Assembly: GCA_018266795.1 (NCBI GenBank) | Contig: JAFDZV010000019.1 | Span: forward strand, 214,901-278,900 | Reading direction: 5' to 3' | Source: Bacteroidota bacterium | GTDB lineage: Bacteria > Bacteroidota > Ignavibacteria > OLB7 | DNA length: 64,000 nucleotides | Part shown: positions 1 to 11,903 of the stretch, piece after piece | Numbering within the stretch: position 1 is the first letter of the stretch | Layout of the letters: each line of letters opens with the position of its first letter | Notes under the pieces: model-generated | Database searches by the model: none | Told to the model about the DNA's origin: nothing | Seen by the model: only the letters and a program-made list of their open reading frames with translations | Translations under genes and position numbers: made by a program

Positions 1-366
1 AAGGCAACCGGCAGCTTCCGCGTAGAACATCGCTACGAAATACTTCCGGAAGGAGCGGTACTTCAGACTACGCACCGGACGTTCCTCCACGATGATGGAA
101 GTATTCAGTACGAAGAGCATTCCACCATCCTATTCTCACCGGAAGAGTATCCGTTCCTTCATGCCACCGTGAAAAGCGGCGGCGCAGCGATCGGAGGACC
201 GGGTTATTGCTACGGCAACCTTGTTCACTACGGATTGATCATCAGCGATACCAATTCGCTGGAGAACACCTACCTGGTGGATGCAGACACGATCCGTCTG
301 GACGGATCGGCCACGAACAACGGCAAGCCGACCGTCTGGGAGGAACGTTCACAGAGCAACGTCTGA
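1..366 (+). CDS. C-terminal part of an unknown protein (cut by window start)
   Basis: An open frame runs from the first base to a TGA at 364-366 and gives the last 121 residues of a protein whose start lies outside the window. The fragment is rich in Gly, Thr, Ser and aromatic residues in an alternating pattern, for example GGPGYCYGNLVHYGLIISDT, which suggests a beta-rich, possibly exported protein. I recognise no family. The only in-frame start inside the window is a GTG at 169, but the frame upstream of it reads as equally protein-like, so the gene is taken as truncated by the window edge. A 10-bp stem follows the stop. Confidence 0.6.
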   Translation, partial: KATGSFRVEHRYEILPEGAVLQTTHRTFLHDDGSIQYEEHSTILFSPEEYPFLHATVKSGGAAIGGPGYCYGNLVHYGLIISDTNSLENTYLVDADTIRLDGSATNNGKPTVWEERSQSNV

Positions 367-376
367 TCGGGCTCAC

Positions 377-432
377 GCGCCGTGGTCTTCGCGCGTACAG
401 CATGCCCGGACGTCGTATCGGAACCACGGCGC
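377..432. terminator. Long hairpin between convergent genes
   Basis: GCGCCGTGGT at 377-386 is matched perfectly by its reverse complement at 423-432, with a 36-base loop. It lies between the 3' ends of two convergent genes. There is no T-tract, so a termination role is inferred from position only. Confidence 0.35.
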
Positions 433-477
433 AGGACGGCGGAACGCAGACACCATCCCGAGGTTGGCACCGAATGA

Positions 478-1044
478 CTACGACGCACGCGTGTATGCAA
501 TCTCCAGCATCTTCTGCTCCGATGGCCCGGCGGCCGATCCAAGGTTGGACACGATCGCAAATGTGAAATGATCCGGGTCGATCATCGTATAGATGAATTG
601 GAACTGAACCTTCTGTCCCTCCTCCTCATTATTACCCCGCAGTGTAAGCTTCTTCGAAGCCGCGTCGTAGGCCCCTTCAGCGAAGACGGAGTACGTTCCC
701 ATTTCATCGACTTCCCACATGAAGTACTTTCCGTTGCGATTGTCGAACCCCATCATGGAGAACGTGTTCGCACTCATCCCCATCATCGTGCCAAAGGTTT
801 CCACCTTCAGGAAGCGGCCGCCAAGTATCATTGCACTGGATGCCGTCCCGTTGGAAGTCTGCGGCGCCCCGCTCATGTAGTCCGTCAGCTTGTAGTTCCA
901 ATTGCCGGCCATTCCCTTCAGAAGCTCATGCTGCGGACCCGGCTGGGCCTTCTTCATCATCTCCTCCATCGGCGACTGCGCGCGCGCCGCGGTAACGACT
1001 CCCATGGTGACGAGAGCAATGAGCATATAGCGGATGGTATGCAT
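478..1044 (-). CDS. Secreted DUF1579 family protein
   Basis: This 188-residue protein opens with a signal peptide (MHTIRYMLIALVTMG, cleavage probably after ARAQ, near residue 23). The mature part matches the DUF1579 pattern: an N-terminal PGPQHELLKGMAGNW segment, an antiparallel beta-barrel-like body, and the typical GGRFLKVETFGTMMG and GFDNRNGKYFMWEVDEMGT blocks. DUF1579 proteins are small secreted or periplasmic proteins of unknown function. The frame continues 132 bases upstream, but the ATG at 1044 is chosen because the signal peptide begins there and the upstream residues look non-coding. The next gene (lipoprotein at 1189) is divergent. Confidence 0.8.
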   Translation of the reverse strand: MHTIRYMLIALVTMGVVTAARAQSPMEEMMKKAQPGPQHELLKGMAGNWNYKLTDYMSGAPQTSNGTASSAMILGGRFLKVETFGTMMGMSANTFSMMGFDNRNGKYFMWEVDEMGTYSVFAEGAYDAASKKLTLRGNNEEEGQKVQFQFIYTMIDPDHFTFAIVSNLGSAAGPSEQKMLEIAYTRAS

Positions 1045-1188
1045 GGCAATATCGATTTGAGTGGATGGAATCACGAACTGCGTACACGCAGTCGTACGAT
1101 ATCGGGGAGGCATTGGACGGGGGGACGAAATATACAATGCTTCGGGCATACCAAGGGATTGGCCGATCACATTCATCAGGCATCAACA

Positions 1189-1926
1189 ATGCGTACGTAC
1201 ACGATCGTTTCTCTGCTCGCCGCAACGCTAACTCTTGCCGCGTGCGGCGGGAAGTCGGAGCCGGGCAGCGCACCAAAGTCCGGCACGGCAGCACGCGATA
1301 CGGCTGGAACGCGAAGCCACGACGATGCTCCGCACCCGGTGCCGCACGTTGTGGTGCATGACTTCGACATACGCAAGATCCCTGCTGCCTGCAGGTACTC
1401 GGGGGAGGTGTTGGGAGGCGCCCGCTGGGACGATGCCAACGGCGACAATGTGTTGATCGTGACCCATACGATGAAGGTGCCGCCGGGCGCCGAGACCGAT
1501 GAATCGAATGCGAGGGCGGAACAGATCATCGGAATCCTGTATGCCACGAGCGGCGGCGGCACGAAGCAGCTCTGGAAGATTCAGGATGCGGCGAACAACG
1601 TATGCGATCTGGGGCACGGTCTGCTCTCCAAGATCGTCGTGGCAGATCTCGACAGCGACGGCGTTGCCGAGAATGCATTCGTCTACAACATCGAGGGCTC
1701 CTGCGACGTATCGCCGATCACCGTAAAGCTCATCATGCACAGCGGGACAACGAAGCTGGCAATCAGAGGAACCACGCGAGCGCAGGTGTCGGAGAACAGC
1801 ATTGTTGGCGGTGAGAAGACGTTCGACCCGGCCTTCAACGGCCTGCCCGAATCCTACAGGGAGTTTGCATCGCAACTCTGGGAGAAGTCCGTTCGGCCGA
1901 TCGACATCCTCATGCCGAAACAGTAG
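1189..1926 (+). CDS. Putative lipoprotein of unknown function
   Basis: The protein has 245 residues. A short hydrophobic signal ends in a lipobox (LTLAAC, Cys near residue 19), followed by a Gly/Ser/Asp-rich linker, so it should be anchored in an outer or inner membrane leaflet. The body holds LLSKIVVADLDSDGVAENAF, a DxDxDG-like calcium-binding or FG-GAP-type loop, and two pairs of cysteines. The ATG at 1189 is preferred over an upstream in-frame start at 568, because that extension overlaps the neighbouring DUF1579 gene antisense and carries no signal peptide. Function is unknown. Confidence 0.75.
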   Translation: MRTYTIVSLLAATLTLAACGGKSEPGSAPKSGTAARDTAGTRSHDDAPHPVPHVVVHDFDIRKIPAACRYSGEVLGGARWDDANGDNVLIVTHTMKVPPGAETDESNARAEQIIGILYATSGGGTKQLWKIQDAANNVCDLGHGLLSKIVVADLDSDGVAENAFVYNIEGSCDVSPITVKLIMHSGTTKLAIRGTTRAQVSENSIVGGEKTFDPAFNGLPESYREFASQLWEKSVRPIDILMPKQ

Positions 1927-1956
1927 CAATGCAGGCAACGATGGAACCCGAATCGG

Positions 1957-3222
1957 CTACGATCGCGACGTGACCTCTGCGAGCCTGCGCGCCAGGTACT
2001 GACGTTCGGCCCCGTTGGAAACGAACTCCAGCGCGCGCATGTATGCCGCCGCCGCGGGCACGTGATGCCCGGCTCGCCGCAACAGGTCCGCACGGGCGGC
2101 ATGGAGCAGGTGGTAGCGATTCAACGAACCTTCCGCCTCGATGGAATCGATCATGCGAAGCCCATCGGCAGGCGTGGTTGCCATCGCAACTGCAACGGCG
2201 CGATTCAACGCCACAACGGGAGTCGGGTTCAGGCGGAGCAGTTCCGCGTACAGGAGTGCAATCTGCTCCCAATCCGTCTCCTCTGCACGGAGAGCGGCGT
2301 CGTGAAGGGCCGCGATTGCCGCCTGGATCTGATACGGCCCCGACGCCTGCATCCCAATCGCCTCATCGAGAAGCGCTGTCCCTTCGGCGATCATCCCACT
2401 ATCCCACAGGCTCCGGTTCTGCTCCTCCAGCACAATCAACTCGCCACTGGCACCGATTCGGGCCAGCCGCCGGGCGTCGTGCAGCAGCATCAGCGCCAGC
2501 AGGCCAAGTGCCTCCGGCTCGTGCGGCATCAACTCGCAGACGATCCTTCCCAGGCGGATCCCCTCGGCGGCAAGGTCGCTCCGTACCAGCGTATCGCCCT
2601 GCGATGAGGCGTAGCCTTCGTTGAAGATCAGATAGATCACCGCCAGCACGGCTTCGATGCGCTCGGGCAGGTCGCGATCGAACGGCACACGAAAGGGAAT
2701 GCGCGCATCCCGGATCTTCCGTTTGGCACGCACAAGCCGCTGTGCCATCGCCGGCACCGGCATCAGAAAGGCGCGTGCGATCTCCGGTGTACTCAATCCG
2801 CCAAGCATGCGAAGTGTGAGCGCAATCTGTGCGTCCGATGCAAGCGCAGGGTGGCAGCATGTGAAAATCAACTTCAGTCGTTCATCGGGAATCATGCTGG
2901 GTACGTCCTCCTCCATCGGTTCATTCGCCGGGGTTTCGACCTCGGCTTCGAGTGTGCCCAACGCACGCGCGCTCATTGCATCGCGGCGAAGACGGTCCAG
3001 CACCTTGCGCTTTGCCGTGGTGAGTATCCATGCACCAGGCACATCGGGAACGCCGGCCGCACGCCAGCGTTCCAGCGCGATCGCAAATGCCTCCTGCATG
3101 GCATCCTCAGCCAGATCGAAATCGGCGAACTGCGACACGAGCGCCGCCATCACGCGTCCGGATTCGCGTCGGAACGTCTGTTCAACTATGCCGTCTATGT
3201 TCCTCATACCATGGTCGCTCAT
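1957..3222 (-). CDS. ECF42-type RNA polymerase sigma factor with C-terminal extension
   Basis: The protein has 421 residues. The N-terminal ~75 residues hold sigma region 2 ([20 protein letters not shown], then [17 protein letters not shown]), region 4 with its helix-turn-helix lies around residues 125-175 ([13 protein letters not shown]), and a ~230-residue helical TPR-like extension follows, including [20 protein letters not shown]. This layout (DUF6596 family) is characteristic of the ECF42 group, whose members are typically encoded beside YCII/DGPF-domain proteins. Two such genes lie immediately upstream. No anti-sigma factor is present, so the extension is the probable control domain. 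A strong ribosome site (AAGGGGGA) precedes the ATG. Confidence 0.92.
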   Translation of the reverse strand: MSDHGMRNIDGIVEQTFRRESGRVMAALVSQFADFDLAEDAMQEAFAIALERWRAAGVPDVPGAWILTTAKRKVLDRLRRDAMSARALGTLEAEVETPANEPMEEDVPSMIPDERLKLIFTCCHPALASDAQIALTLRMLGGLSTPEIARAFLMPVPAMAQRLVRAKRKIRDARIPFRVPFDRDLPERIEAVLAVIYLIFNEGYASSQGDTLVRSDLAAEGIRLGRIVCELMPHEPEALGLLALMLLHDARRLARIGASGELIVLEEQNRSLWDSGMIAEGTALLDEAIGMQASGPYQIQAAIAALHDAALRAEETDWEQIALLYAELLRLNPTPVVALNRAVAVAMATTPADGLRMIDSIEAEGSLNRYHLLHAARADLLRRAGHHVPAAAAYMRALEFVSNGAERQYLARRLAEVTSRS

Positions 3223-3248
3223 CGGTGCGTTCCCCCTTCGATGCGCAT

Positions 3249-3590
3249 CTACATCAGCGGCCGCACTTCAATCGTGCCGAATGCTGCCGTAGGTATCCGC
3301 GCGGCGAGCGCGCAGGCCTCATCCAGATCGGCACACTCCACAATGTAGTACCCTCCCACCAGTTCCTTCGTCTCGGCATACGGACCGTCCACTCGGATCA
3401 CCCTGCCGTTGTCCAGACGCACGGAGGCTCCGGATGCAGGTGAATGCAGGCGGCCGCCATCAACCCACGTTCCCTGCTGGATCAACTCCTGAGCAAGATT
3501 GCGGTGATGCTGTGTATGCTGCTCCTGCTGCCGTGGATCCAACTGGTTCCAGCGTTCCTGGTCCGTATGAATCAACATCATGAATTGCAT
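3249..3590 (-). CDS. YCII-related (DGPF) domain protein 1
   Basis: This is a complete 113-residue single-domain protein with the family signature DGPYAETKE at residues 68-76 and the conserved GGYYIVE and GTIEVRPL ends. YCII domains adopt a ferredoxin-like fold; members beside ECF42 sigma factors have no settled biochemical function. The start is fixed by a textbook ribosome site (AGGAGG) just before the ATG at 3590; the frame stays open upstream but is not protein-like. It lies 26 bases upstream of the sigma-factor gene, so the two are almost certainly cotranscribed. Confidence 0.92.
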   Translation of the reverse strand: MQFMMLIHTDQERWNQLDPRQQEQHTQHHRNLAQELIQQGTWVDGGRLHSPASGASVRLDNGRVIRVDGPYAETKELVGGYYIVECADLDEACALAARIPTAAFGTIEVRPLM

Positions 3591-3792
3591 ACTCCCTCCT
3601 GTTGACGAACGTGTGTTACTGCTTCCATCGAAATCCCCAGTGCCTGCGGGCCTACAGCGGGCACCGGTACCGGGCATCCCGGAGAGAATCGGACGGCCGC
3701 TGCGCGCGGCTCCGAACGCCACGCGCAACGGCACACTGAACGACATGCCAGCCTGCAGACGCCACCGCGCATGTCGCGCCGGACGACCGGGC

Positions 3793-4146
3793 TCAGGCAC
3801 CGGCCTGCATCAACGGACGGACTTCCACGGAGCCGTGTGCGGAAGAGGGGATCCTGGCAGCGAACTCGAGCGCATCATCGAGATCCTTGCAGTCCAGAAT
3901 GTAGTAGCCGCCAAGCTGTTCCTTCGTTTCAGCAAACGGCCCATCGGTTTTCAACGCGCGTCCGTCACGAACGCGCACCGTTGTAGCCACGGTCACCGGA
4001 TGCAGGGCACTCCCGGATACGTAGGCGCCGCGCTCGCGAGCGTCCACAGTGAACGCGCCGAAATCGGCCCACATCTTCTGGCGCTGCTCGTCTGTCCACC
4101 GGACCTCCTCGGCCTGGTTGGTGTAGATCAAGAACATGTACTTCAT
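3793..4146 (-). CDS. YCII-related (DGPF) domain protein 2
   Basis: A 117-residue paralogue of the neighbouring protein. The signature DGPFAETKE sits at the same residues (68-76), and LGGYYILDCKDLDDALEFAA and GSVEVRPL follow. The ATG at 4146 is preceded by GGAGAC; twelve extra upstream codons are possible but lack a ribosome site. A 202-base gap separates it from the first YCII gene, and all three genes (two YCII, one ECF sigma) run on the minus strand as a probable operon. It may be a partner or target of the sigma factor; this is inferred from the known ECF42 association. Confidence 0.92.
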   Translation of the reverse strand: MKYMFLIYTNQAEEVRWTDEQRQKMWADFGAFTVDARERGAYVSGSALHPVTVATTVRVRDGRALKTDGPFAETKEQLGGYYILDCKDLDDALEFAARIPSSAHGSVEVRPLMQAGA

Positions 4147-4333
4147 GAGAGTCTCCGTGCTCGAGTTGACGTTTGTGAACAATTACGGCGCGTTCCGTGC
4201 CGCACATTTGTCCATACGACGAGCAGGTCCGACGAAATCGACAGGGGGTGAAAAAAAAATTCTTCGAAGGAGTCCGGGCGGGTCCGTGTCCACGGCGGCA
4301 AAAGGTCGGGCAGGCAGGCACCGTAACTCACAG

Positions 4334-4377
4334 GGCTCCCTGCTCCAGTACCGTAGGCGATCCTGGAGCAGAGAGCC
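4334..4377. terminator. 15-bp hairpin 3' of the DUF262-HNH gene
   Basis: The arm at 4334-4348 pairs with the arm at 4363-4377 over 15 positions with one mismatch, leaving a 14-base loop. It begins 9 bases past the stop codon of the minus-strand DUF262-HNH gene. No T-tract follows. Confidence 0.5.
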
Positions 4378-4385
4378 GATAGGCG

Positions 4386-5690
4386 CTATCGTGCTCCCTT
4401 GCGGGAATTGCAGCTCCGGCACATCAGTGCCGCATTGGTTTGCGACGTGCGTCCGCCGCGACTGTGAGCGATAACATGGTCGATCGTGAAGTTCTCCCAG
4501 GAGAGAGCCTCCCGGCAACGACAGCAGCGCCGGGTTTCGGCCGTATGCCAGATCAGGCGTCGCTGCTCCCGGGTAAACGCGCGCCGCTCATCCTTTACTT
4601 CGAACAACCCTCCAAGCAATCCGCGCAGGATATCGGCACGTCGCCGCCGTGTGACCAGGCTATCGGTGTTCCCCTGCACCGTCACCAGATAATCCCGATA
4701 GAGCGCGTCCTCGAGCGTAACTCCCTCGCCGTTACGCATACGGATACGGACCTCGTCGATCCGTTTGGCGAACTCCACCAGCAGAACCTGCGCCTGGGCA
4801 TTGCGGCACCGGTCGGTCAGGATCAGCCCATCCGCCTCGAGCTCATAAATGAGCATGTAGAGCGAATAGAAGTCCACCACGTTCGCGAAGCGCGTGGTAG
4901 TGATCTCCGGCAATATCCCCTGCAGCAGATGCAGCACTCTCGAGAGCTTGCGCGCAGAGTTCTCGAGCTCCTTGCGATCAACAAGATCCCCGCCGATCAC
5001 CTTGTCCACGGCCTTCTTCTTGTCGATGATCCCGCCGTTGCACACCGAAGCAAGCAGCTCGCACACCAGCTCCACGTGTTTCATACGACTGATCTGCGCC
5101 GGGGTCAGCAACGACTCGAAGTAGTCGTGATGTTTCCGTGCCAGGCGCTGCGCGGCCAGGAACCACGGACTCCGGAAGTATCGCGCATGCCGCTTCTCCG
5201 CGCTGGTAAGCCCCTTCCCGGTAGAGTTGATGCGGACGAAGAGTGAGATGATATCGGAGAGATCCCCCTCGATCTCCACGGTCTGAATCTTGTACCCCAT
5301 CAACCGATGCTCGAACCCTGCACGCCGCACGGTGCTCCAGTCCAGCTCCTCACACTCATCGGTATCAACCTGCACGGCGGCACTGAATCGGTTGCCGCGA
5401 AATCGCCGCACGCCTTGAAACATGAGGATCGTTTCAAGACGCTGCTTGCCGTCGATCACATCGTAAACAAGGCGTCCCTGTTCATCCACCTGTTTGTAGA
5501 GAAATATCGATGGGATCGGGTAATGCATGAATATCGTTTCGATCAGCTTCTTGCGATCGCTCGGCTGCCACACCGAGTCGCGCTGAAACCCAGGCTCGAG
5601 ATTCAACTGTCCACGTTCGAACAGACTCACGAGATCCTGTACGGTCTTGTGACCATATTCGTACTTCAACTGGTTCAATGCTACCTCCAT
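4386..5690 (-). CDS. DUF262 (GmrS-like) plus HNH endonuclease protein
   Basis: The protein has 434 residues. The N-terminal half is a DUF262 domain, with FQRDSVW at 35-41 and the hallmark DGKQR at 80-84, the ParB-like nucleotide-binding motif seen in GmrS. The last ~50 residues form a classical HNH nuclease: CCRC, then DH (about 407-408), GG, N, CRSC and NSRKG. Related single-chain proteins of the GmrSD/DUF262 class act as modification-dependent restriction enzymes, but general nuclease roles are possible. The gene stands alone, with no methylase beside it. In-frame starts also exist at 5711 and 5786; the ATG at 5690 begins the conserved part, but its ribosome site is weak. Confidence 0.88.
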   Translation of the reverse strand: MEVALNQLKYEYGHKTVQDLVSLFERGQLNLEPGFQRDSVWQPSDRKKLIETIFMHYPIPSIFLYKQVDEQGRLVYDVIDGKQRLETILMFQGVRRFRGNRFSAAVQVDTDECEELDWSTVRRAGFEHRLMGYKIQTVEIEGDLSDIISLFVRINSTGKGLTSAEKRHARYFRSPWFLAAQRLARKHHDYFESLLTPAQISRMKHVELVCELLASVCNGGIIDKKKAVDKVIGGDLVDRKELENSARKLSRVLHLLQGILPEITTTRFANVVDFYSLYMLIYELEADGLILTDRCRNAQAQVLLVEFAKRIDEVRIRMRNGEGVTLEDALYRDYLVTVQGNTDSLVTRRRRADILRGLLGGLFEVKDERRAFTREQRRLIWHTAETRRCCRCREALSWENFTIDHVIAHSRGGRTSQTNAALMCRSCNSRKGAR

Positions 5691-7110
5691 GCACGCAATT
5701 GGTGAACGCATCAATAAACCACAGGCACGCACGGTCTCTTGCCGCCACCTGTCGCATGTGGGTGCGACAGAGGCGGGAACGCTCAACCACGAGCATGCGT
5801 GATTGCCGGCCGCGTTGCTCAGGCCGTGACTTAAATGGTGATGAACGATGATGCACCGGCAAACCGCAGAACCGGCACAGTGACGAAATAGACGAAGGCT
5901 CCATCAACGGATGCGCGCATGCCCTTCTCCTCCATCGGATCCCGTCAGGGTCGGAACGGGAACAGACGGGCAGGAGAACGGAATCCGGAGCGGATCGTCC
6001 ATGCAGCGCCTAGCGAAGCTTCGATAGCGATGGTGATCAGCGTGTTACATATGGCACCTCCCATCGAATGTCCTGAACGATGCGAGCGAGATTTGGAAGC
6101 GTTGGGAATTCCGGAACCTGACCGTTCCGGTGCTGTGGTATGGGCGAACGAGACCTCCAACCGCATGCGGATGTCTTGCGGAACCCGGGCGGAACCGCGC
6201 GACGCATAATGCCGGTTCCCCGGATGCCAGGAGCATACGGCAGAACCCGCAGGAGGCGGTTGTGTCGGTACATGTGCAAACTTTGGGGGAAAGCATGGCC
6301 GCGTGTCATTTCCAGTGAACAATGAGCACGTGCTGGTAGTCGAATTTGAGCCGCGATATTACCGTCTGCGCACTCAATATGCAATGAAGTTCCTACACTT
6401 CGGCCGGAAATATTTGGGCGCCTGCACCAATCGGCCCTGGTTGAGTTGAATTGGACCTATTGCAATTGATTACCTCATAGACCCACAGGCCATATACATC
6501 AATGTAACCAAACGACTCCCGCCCCGTTGCCCCTCGGCGGGCCAACGGACTGGGTGCACGGCTTGGATCAGATATCGTTATAAGAGACGCTGTTATGTGA
6601 CGCACCGCTGAATGCAACGTATCAACTACGCACCTGCACGGATACGCCTGCGTGGATCGTGATACTATCGATAAGGATGCACCGAAGTTGCAGCAACCGA
6701 AGGCGCCTGCACTCTCCCTGGCGCGCTCAACGCCCGCAACGTCGGGAGACGCGTGAATGCACCATCCCTCCTCCATCCATCTGAACAACCTGGAACGCCG
6801 ATTGTTACCACGGCCCGCCTGATGATATGACGTGCCGCGATCAACGAACGTTGTCTTCTCACACATGAATCATTATCACACACATCAGGTGGTGCCGTTA
6901 CGAGGCAAGAGTTGGAGGATCGAGGACTGGATGTTGGTGGCGCCGCATGTGCCGTCATGCTGCAGAGGCTACGCACAATCGAATTGTCATCAACGAACGT
7001 CGCCGCCCTGTCCGCGTGCGAGTGCAACGTTCAACAGGACGGCGAACGGAACGGGCGCTGTACCCAGTGGTGCGGGAATGGCCATATTGCCGTTCCCGCA
7101 CCGCTACTTC
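5691..7110. other. 1.4-kb stretch without a supportable gene
   Basis: Open frames here are short, overlap on both strands, and give Arg/Pro/His-rich translations without domains, signal peptides or good ribosome sites. Composition is less GC-rich than the neighbours, especially around 6330-6660. I saw no tRNA, repeat array or transposase. A small stem (CCGTTG...CAACGG) is present near 6525-6550. It could be a decayed region or long flanking regulatory DNA. Confidence 0.4.
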
Positions 7111-10236
<3,126 letters not shown>

Positions 10237-10362
10237 TGATCAGAGAATATTCGAGGATGGGGTGCGAGACTCGGGGAGCGCAGGCCCGGTGCCGGGAAGC
10301 GAAGGCCGCCGCGTGTTCGCGTTTCATCCTCGTTCGTTTTTCACTTCATCCTTCCCGTTTCC

Positions 10363-11778
10363 ATGGCAATACTGTTCGGCACCGACGGATGGCGCGCAAT
10401 CATCGCTGAGGATTTCACTTTCGCCAACCTTGAACTGGTGGCGCGCGCCGCCGCACAGTTCTACAGGAAACACCCGAACGCCGGAAACGGCATCGTTGTT
10501 GGCGGCGACGCACGTTTCCTCTCCTCCCGCTTTGCCGCCACTGTTGCCCGCGTCTTCGCCGCCGAGGGAATGGCGGTGTGGCTTGCCGACGGCATCGCAT
10601 CCACTCCCCAGATCTCGCTGGCCGCGAAGCAGAAGAAGCTCAGCGGCGGCGTCATCATCACCGCGAGCCATAATCCGGCAGAGTACAACGGCTTCAAGCT
10701 GAAGGCGGACTACGGCGGCCCGTCCGCACCGGAGGATATCGCAAAGGTGCAGGCCAGCGTCACGAAGCTGGAGACGGCACGCGACGCTGGAAGCCTGCGG
10801 CGCAGGGCACTTCCGGAGCTTGCCGATCTGGTGAAGGCCAGGAAGGTGAAGCGGTTCGATGCCAAGGCTCGCTATGTGGAGTACGTAAAGAAGAAGATCG
10901 ATCTGGACCTGATCGCCAGGGCGAACTTCCGGGTGCTCTACGATCCGATGCATGGCTCCGGCATCAACACCATGGACCAGCTTCTGCCGAACGTGGATCA
11001 GCTTCATAACAGCTTCAATCCCGCCTTCGGCGATCTGGATCATCCGGAGCCGCTGGGCGAGTATCTGCCGGGGCTCATCAACGGAATGCGGAGCGGCAAC
11101 TACTCCATAGGAATGGCCACGGATGGAGATGCAGACCGTCTGGGCATGGTTGACGAGGAGGGGAACTTCATCGACTCGCACCGTGTGTTCGTGCTGCTGA
11201 TGAAGTACCTCTACGAGGATCGCCGGCTGAAGGGATCGGTGGCGAAGACGATCTCGCTCACCACGATGATCAACACCTATTGCTCGCGCCATGGCATCAC
11301 GATGCACGAGACGCCGGTTGGCTTCAAGTACATCGCACGGCTCATGACAACGGAGAAGGTCGTGATCGGTGGCGAGGAATCGGGCGGCCTGGGAACAGCG
11401 CTGCACATTCCCGAACGCGACGGCATCTTCAACGGCCTGCTCGTGCTGGAGATGATGGCGCATCGCGGCAAGACGCTGGGACAGCTTTCGCGCGAACTGG
11501 ACGATGAGTTCGGCCCGCATCGCTACAGCCGTCGCGACGTTCGCATGAGCGTTGCCCAGAAGAATGCCATCCTCAAGAGCGCGCAGCGCGGTATCTCGAA
11601 GCTGGGCCCCTATCCGGTTACCGCAACCAGCACGCTGGACGGATTCAAGTTCTTCGTGGAGAATGGGTGGTTGCTGATCAGGGCATCGGGCACGGAGCCG
11701 CTTCTGCGCTACTACGCCGAGGCCGATTCCGAGGAGAAGGTCGGCCGACTGCTGGATGCCGGACTGAAGCTGGCGTAG
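10363..11778 (+). CDS. Phosphoglucomutase/phosphomannomutase family protein
   Basis: It interconverts hexose 1- and 6-phosphates. The 471-residue protein has all four alpha-D-phosphohexomutase domains. FGTDGWRA is at the N-terminus, the phosphoserine loop TASHNP is at 100-105 (Ser102), the metal-binding DGDADR at 254-259, the sugar-binding GEESGG at 337-342, and the phosphate loop RASGTEPLLR near 440. Whether glucose, mannose or glucosamine phosphate is preferred cannot be read from the sequence. Enolase is upstream and a GalT-like protein downstream, consistent with a sugar-phosphate or nucleotide-sugar role. Confidence 0.93.
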   Translation: MAILFGTDGWRAIIAEDFTFANLELVARAAAQFYRKHPNAGNGIVVGGDARFLSSRFAATVARVFAAEGMAVWLADGIASTPQISLAAKQKKLSGGVIITASHNPAEYNGFKLKADYGGPSAPEDIAKVQASVTKLETARDAGSLRRRALPELADLVKARKVKRFDAKARYVEYVKKKIDLDLIARANFRVLYDPMHGSGINTMDQLLPNVDQLHNSFNPAFGDLDHPEPLGEYLPGLINGMRSGNYSIGMATDGDADRLGMVDEEGNFIDSHRVFVLLMKYLYEDRRLKGSVAKTISLTTMINTYCSRHGITMHETPVGFKYIARLMTTEKVVIGGEESGGLGTALHIPERDGIFNGLLVLEMMAHRGKTLGQLSRELDDEFGPHRYSRRDVRMSVAQKNAILKSAQRGISKLGPYPVTATSTLDGFKFFVENGWLLIRASGTEPLLRYYAEADSEEKVGRLLDAGLKLA

Positions 11779-11903
11779 CGGTGGAACCTGGGGGCCTGCC
11801 ATCCAGAGTCACGTTCCGGCGGTCTCGAGAAACGTGGATGCGCCGCGCTGCATGCAGCGGCACAACGGCCTTTCGATCGGAACCATAACTCACGGATCTC
11901 ATC

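Noticed and set aside
568-1188. N-terminal extension of the lipoprotein at 1189
   Set aside because: It runs antisense through the DUF1579 gene and would bury the lipoprotein signal peptide.
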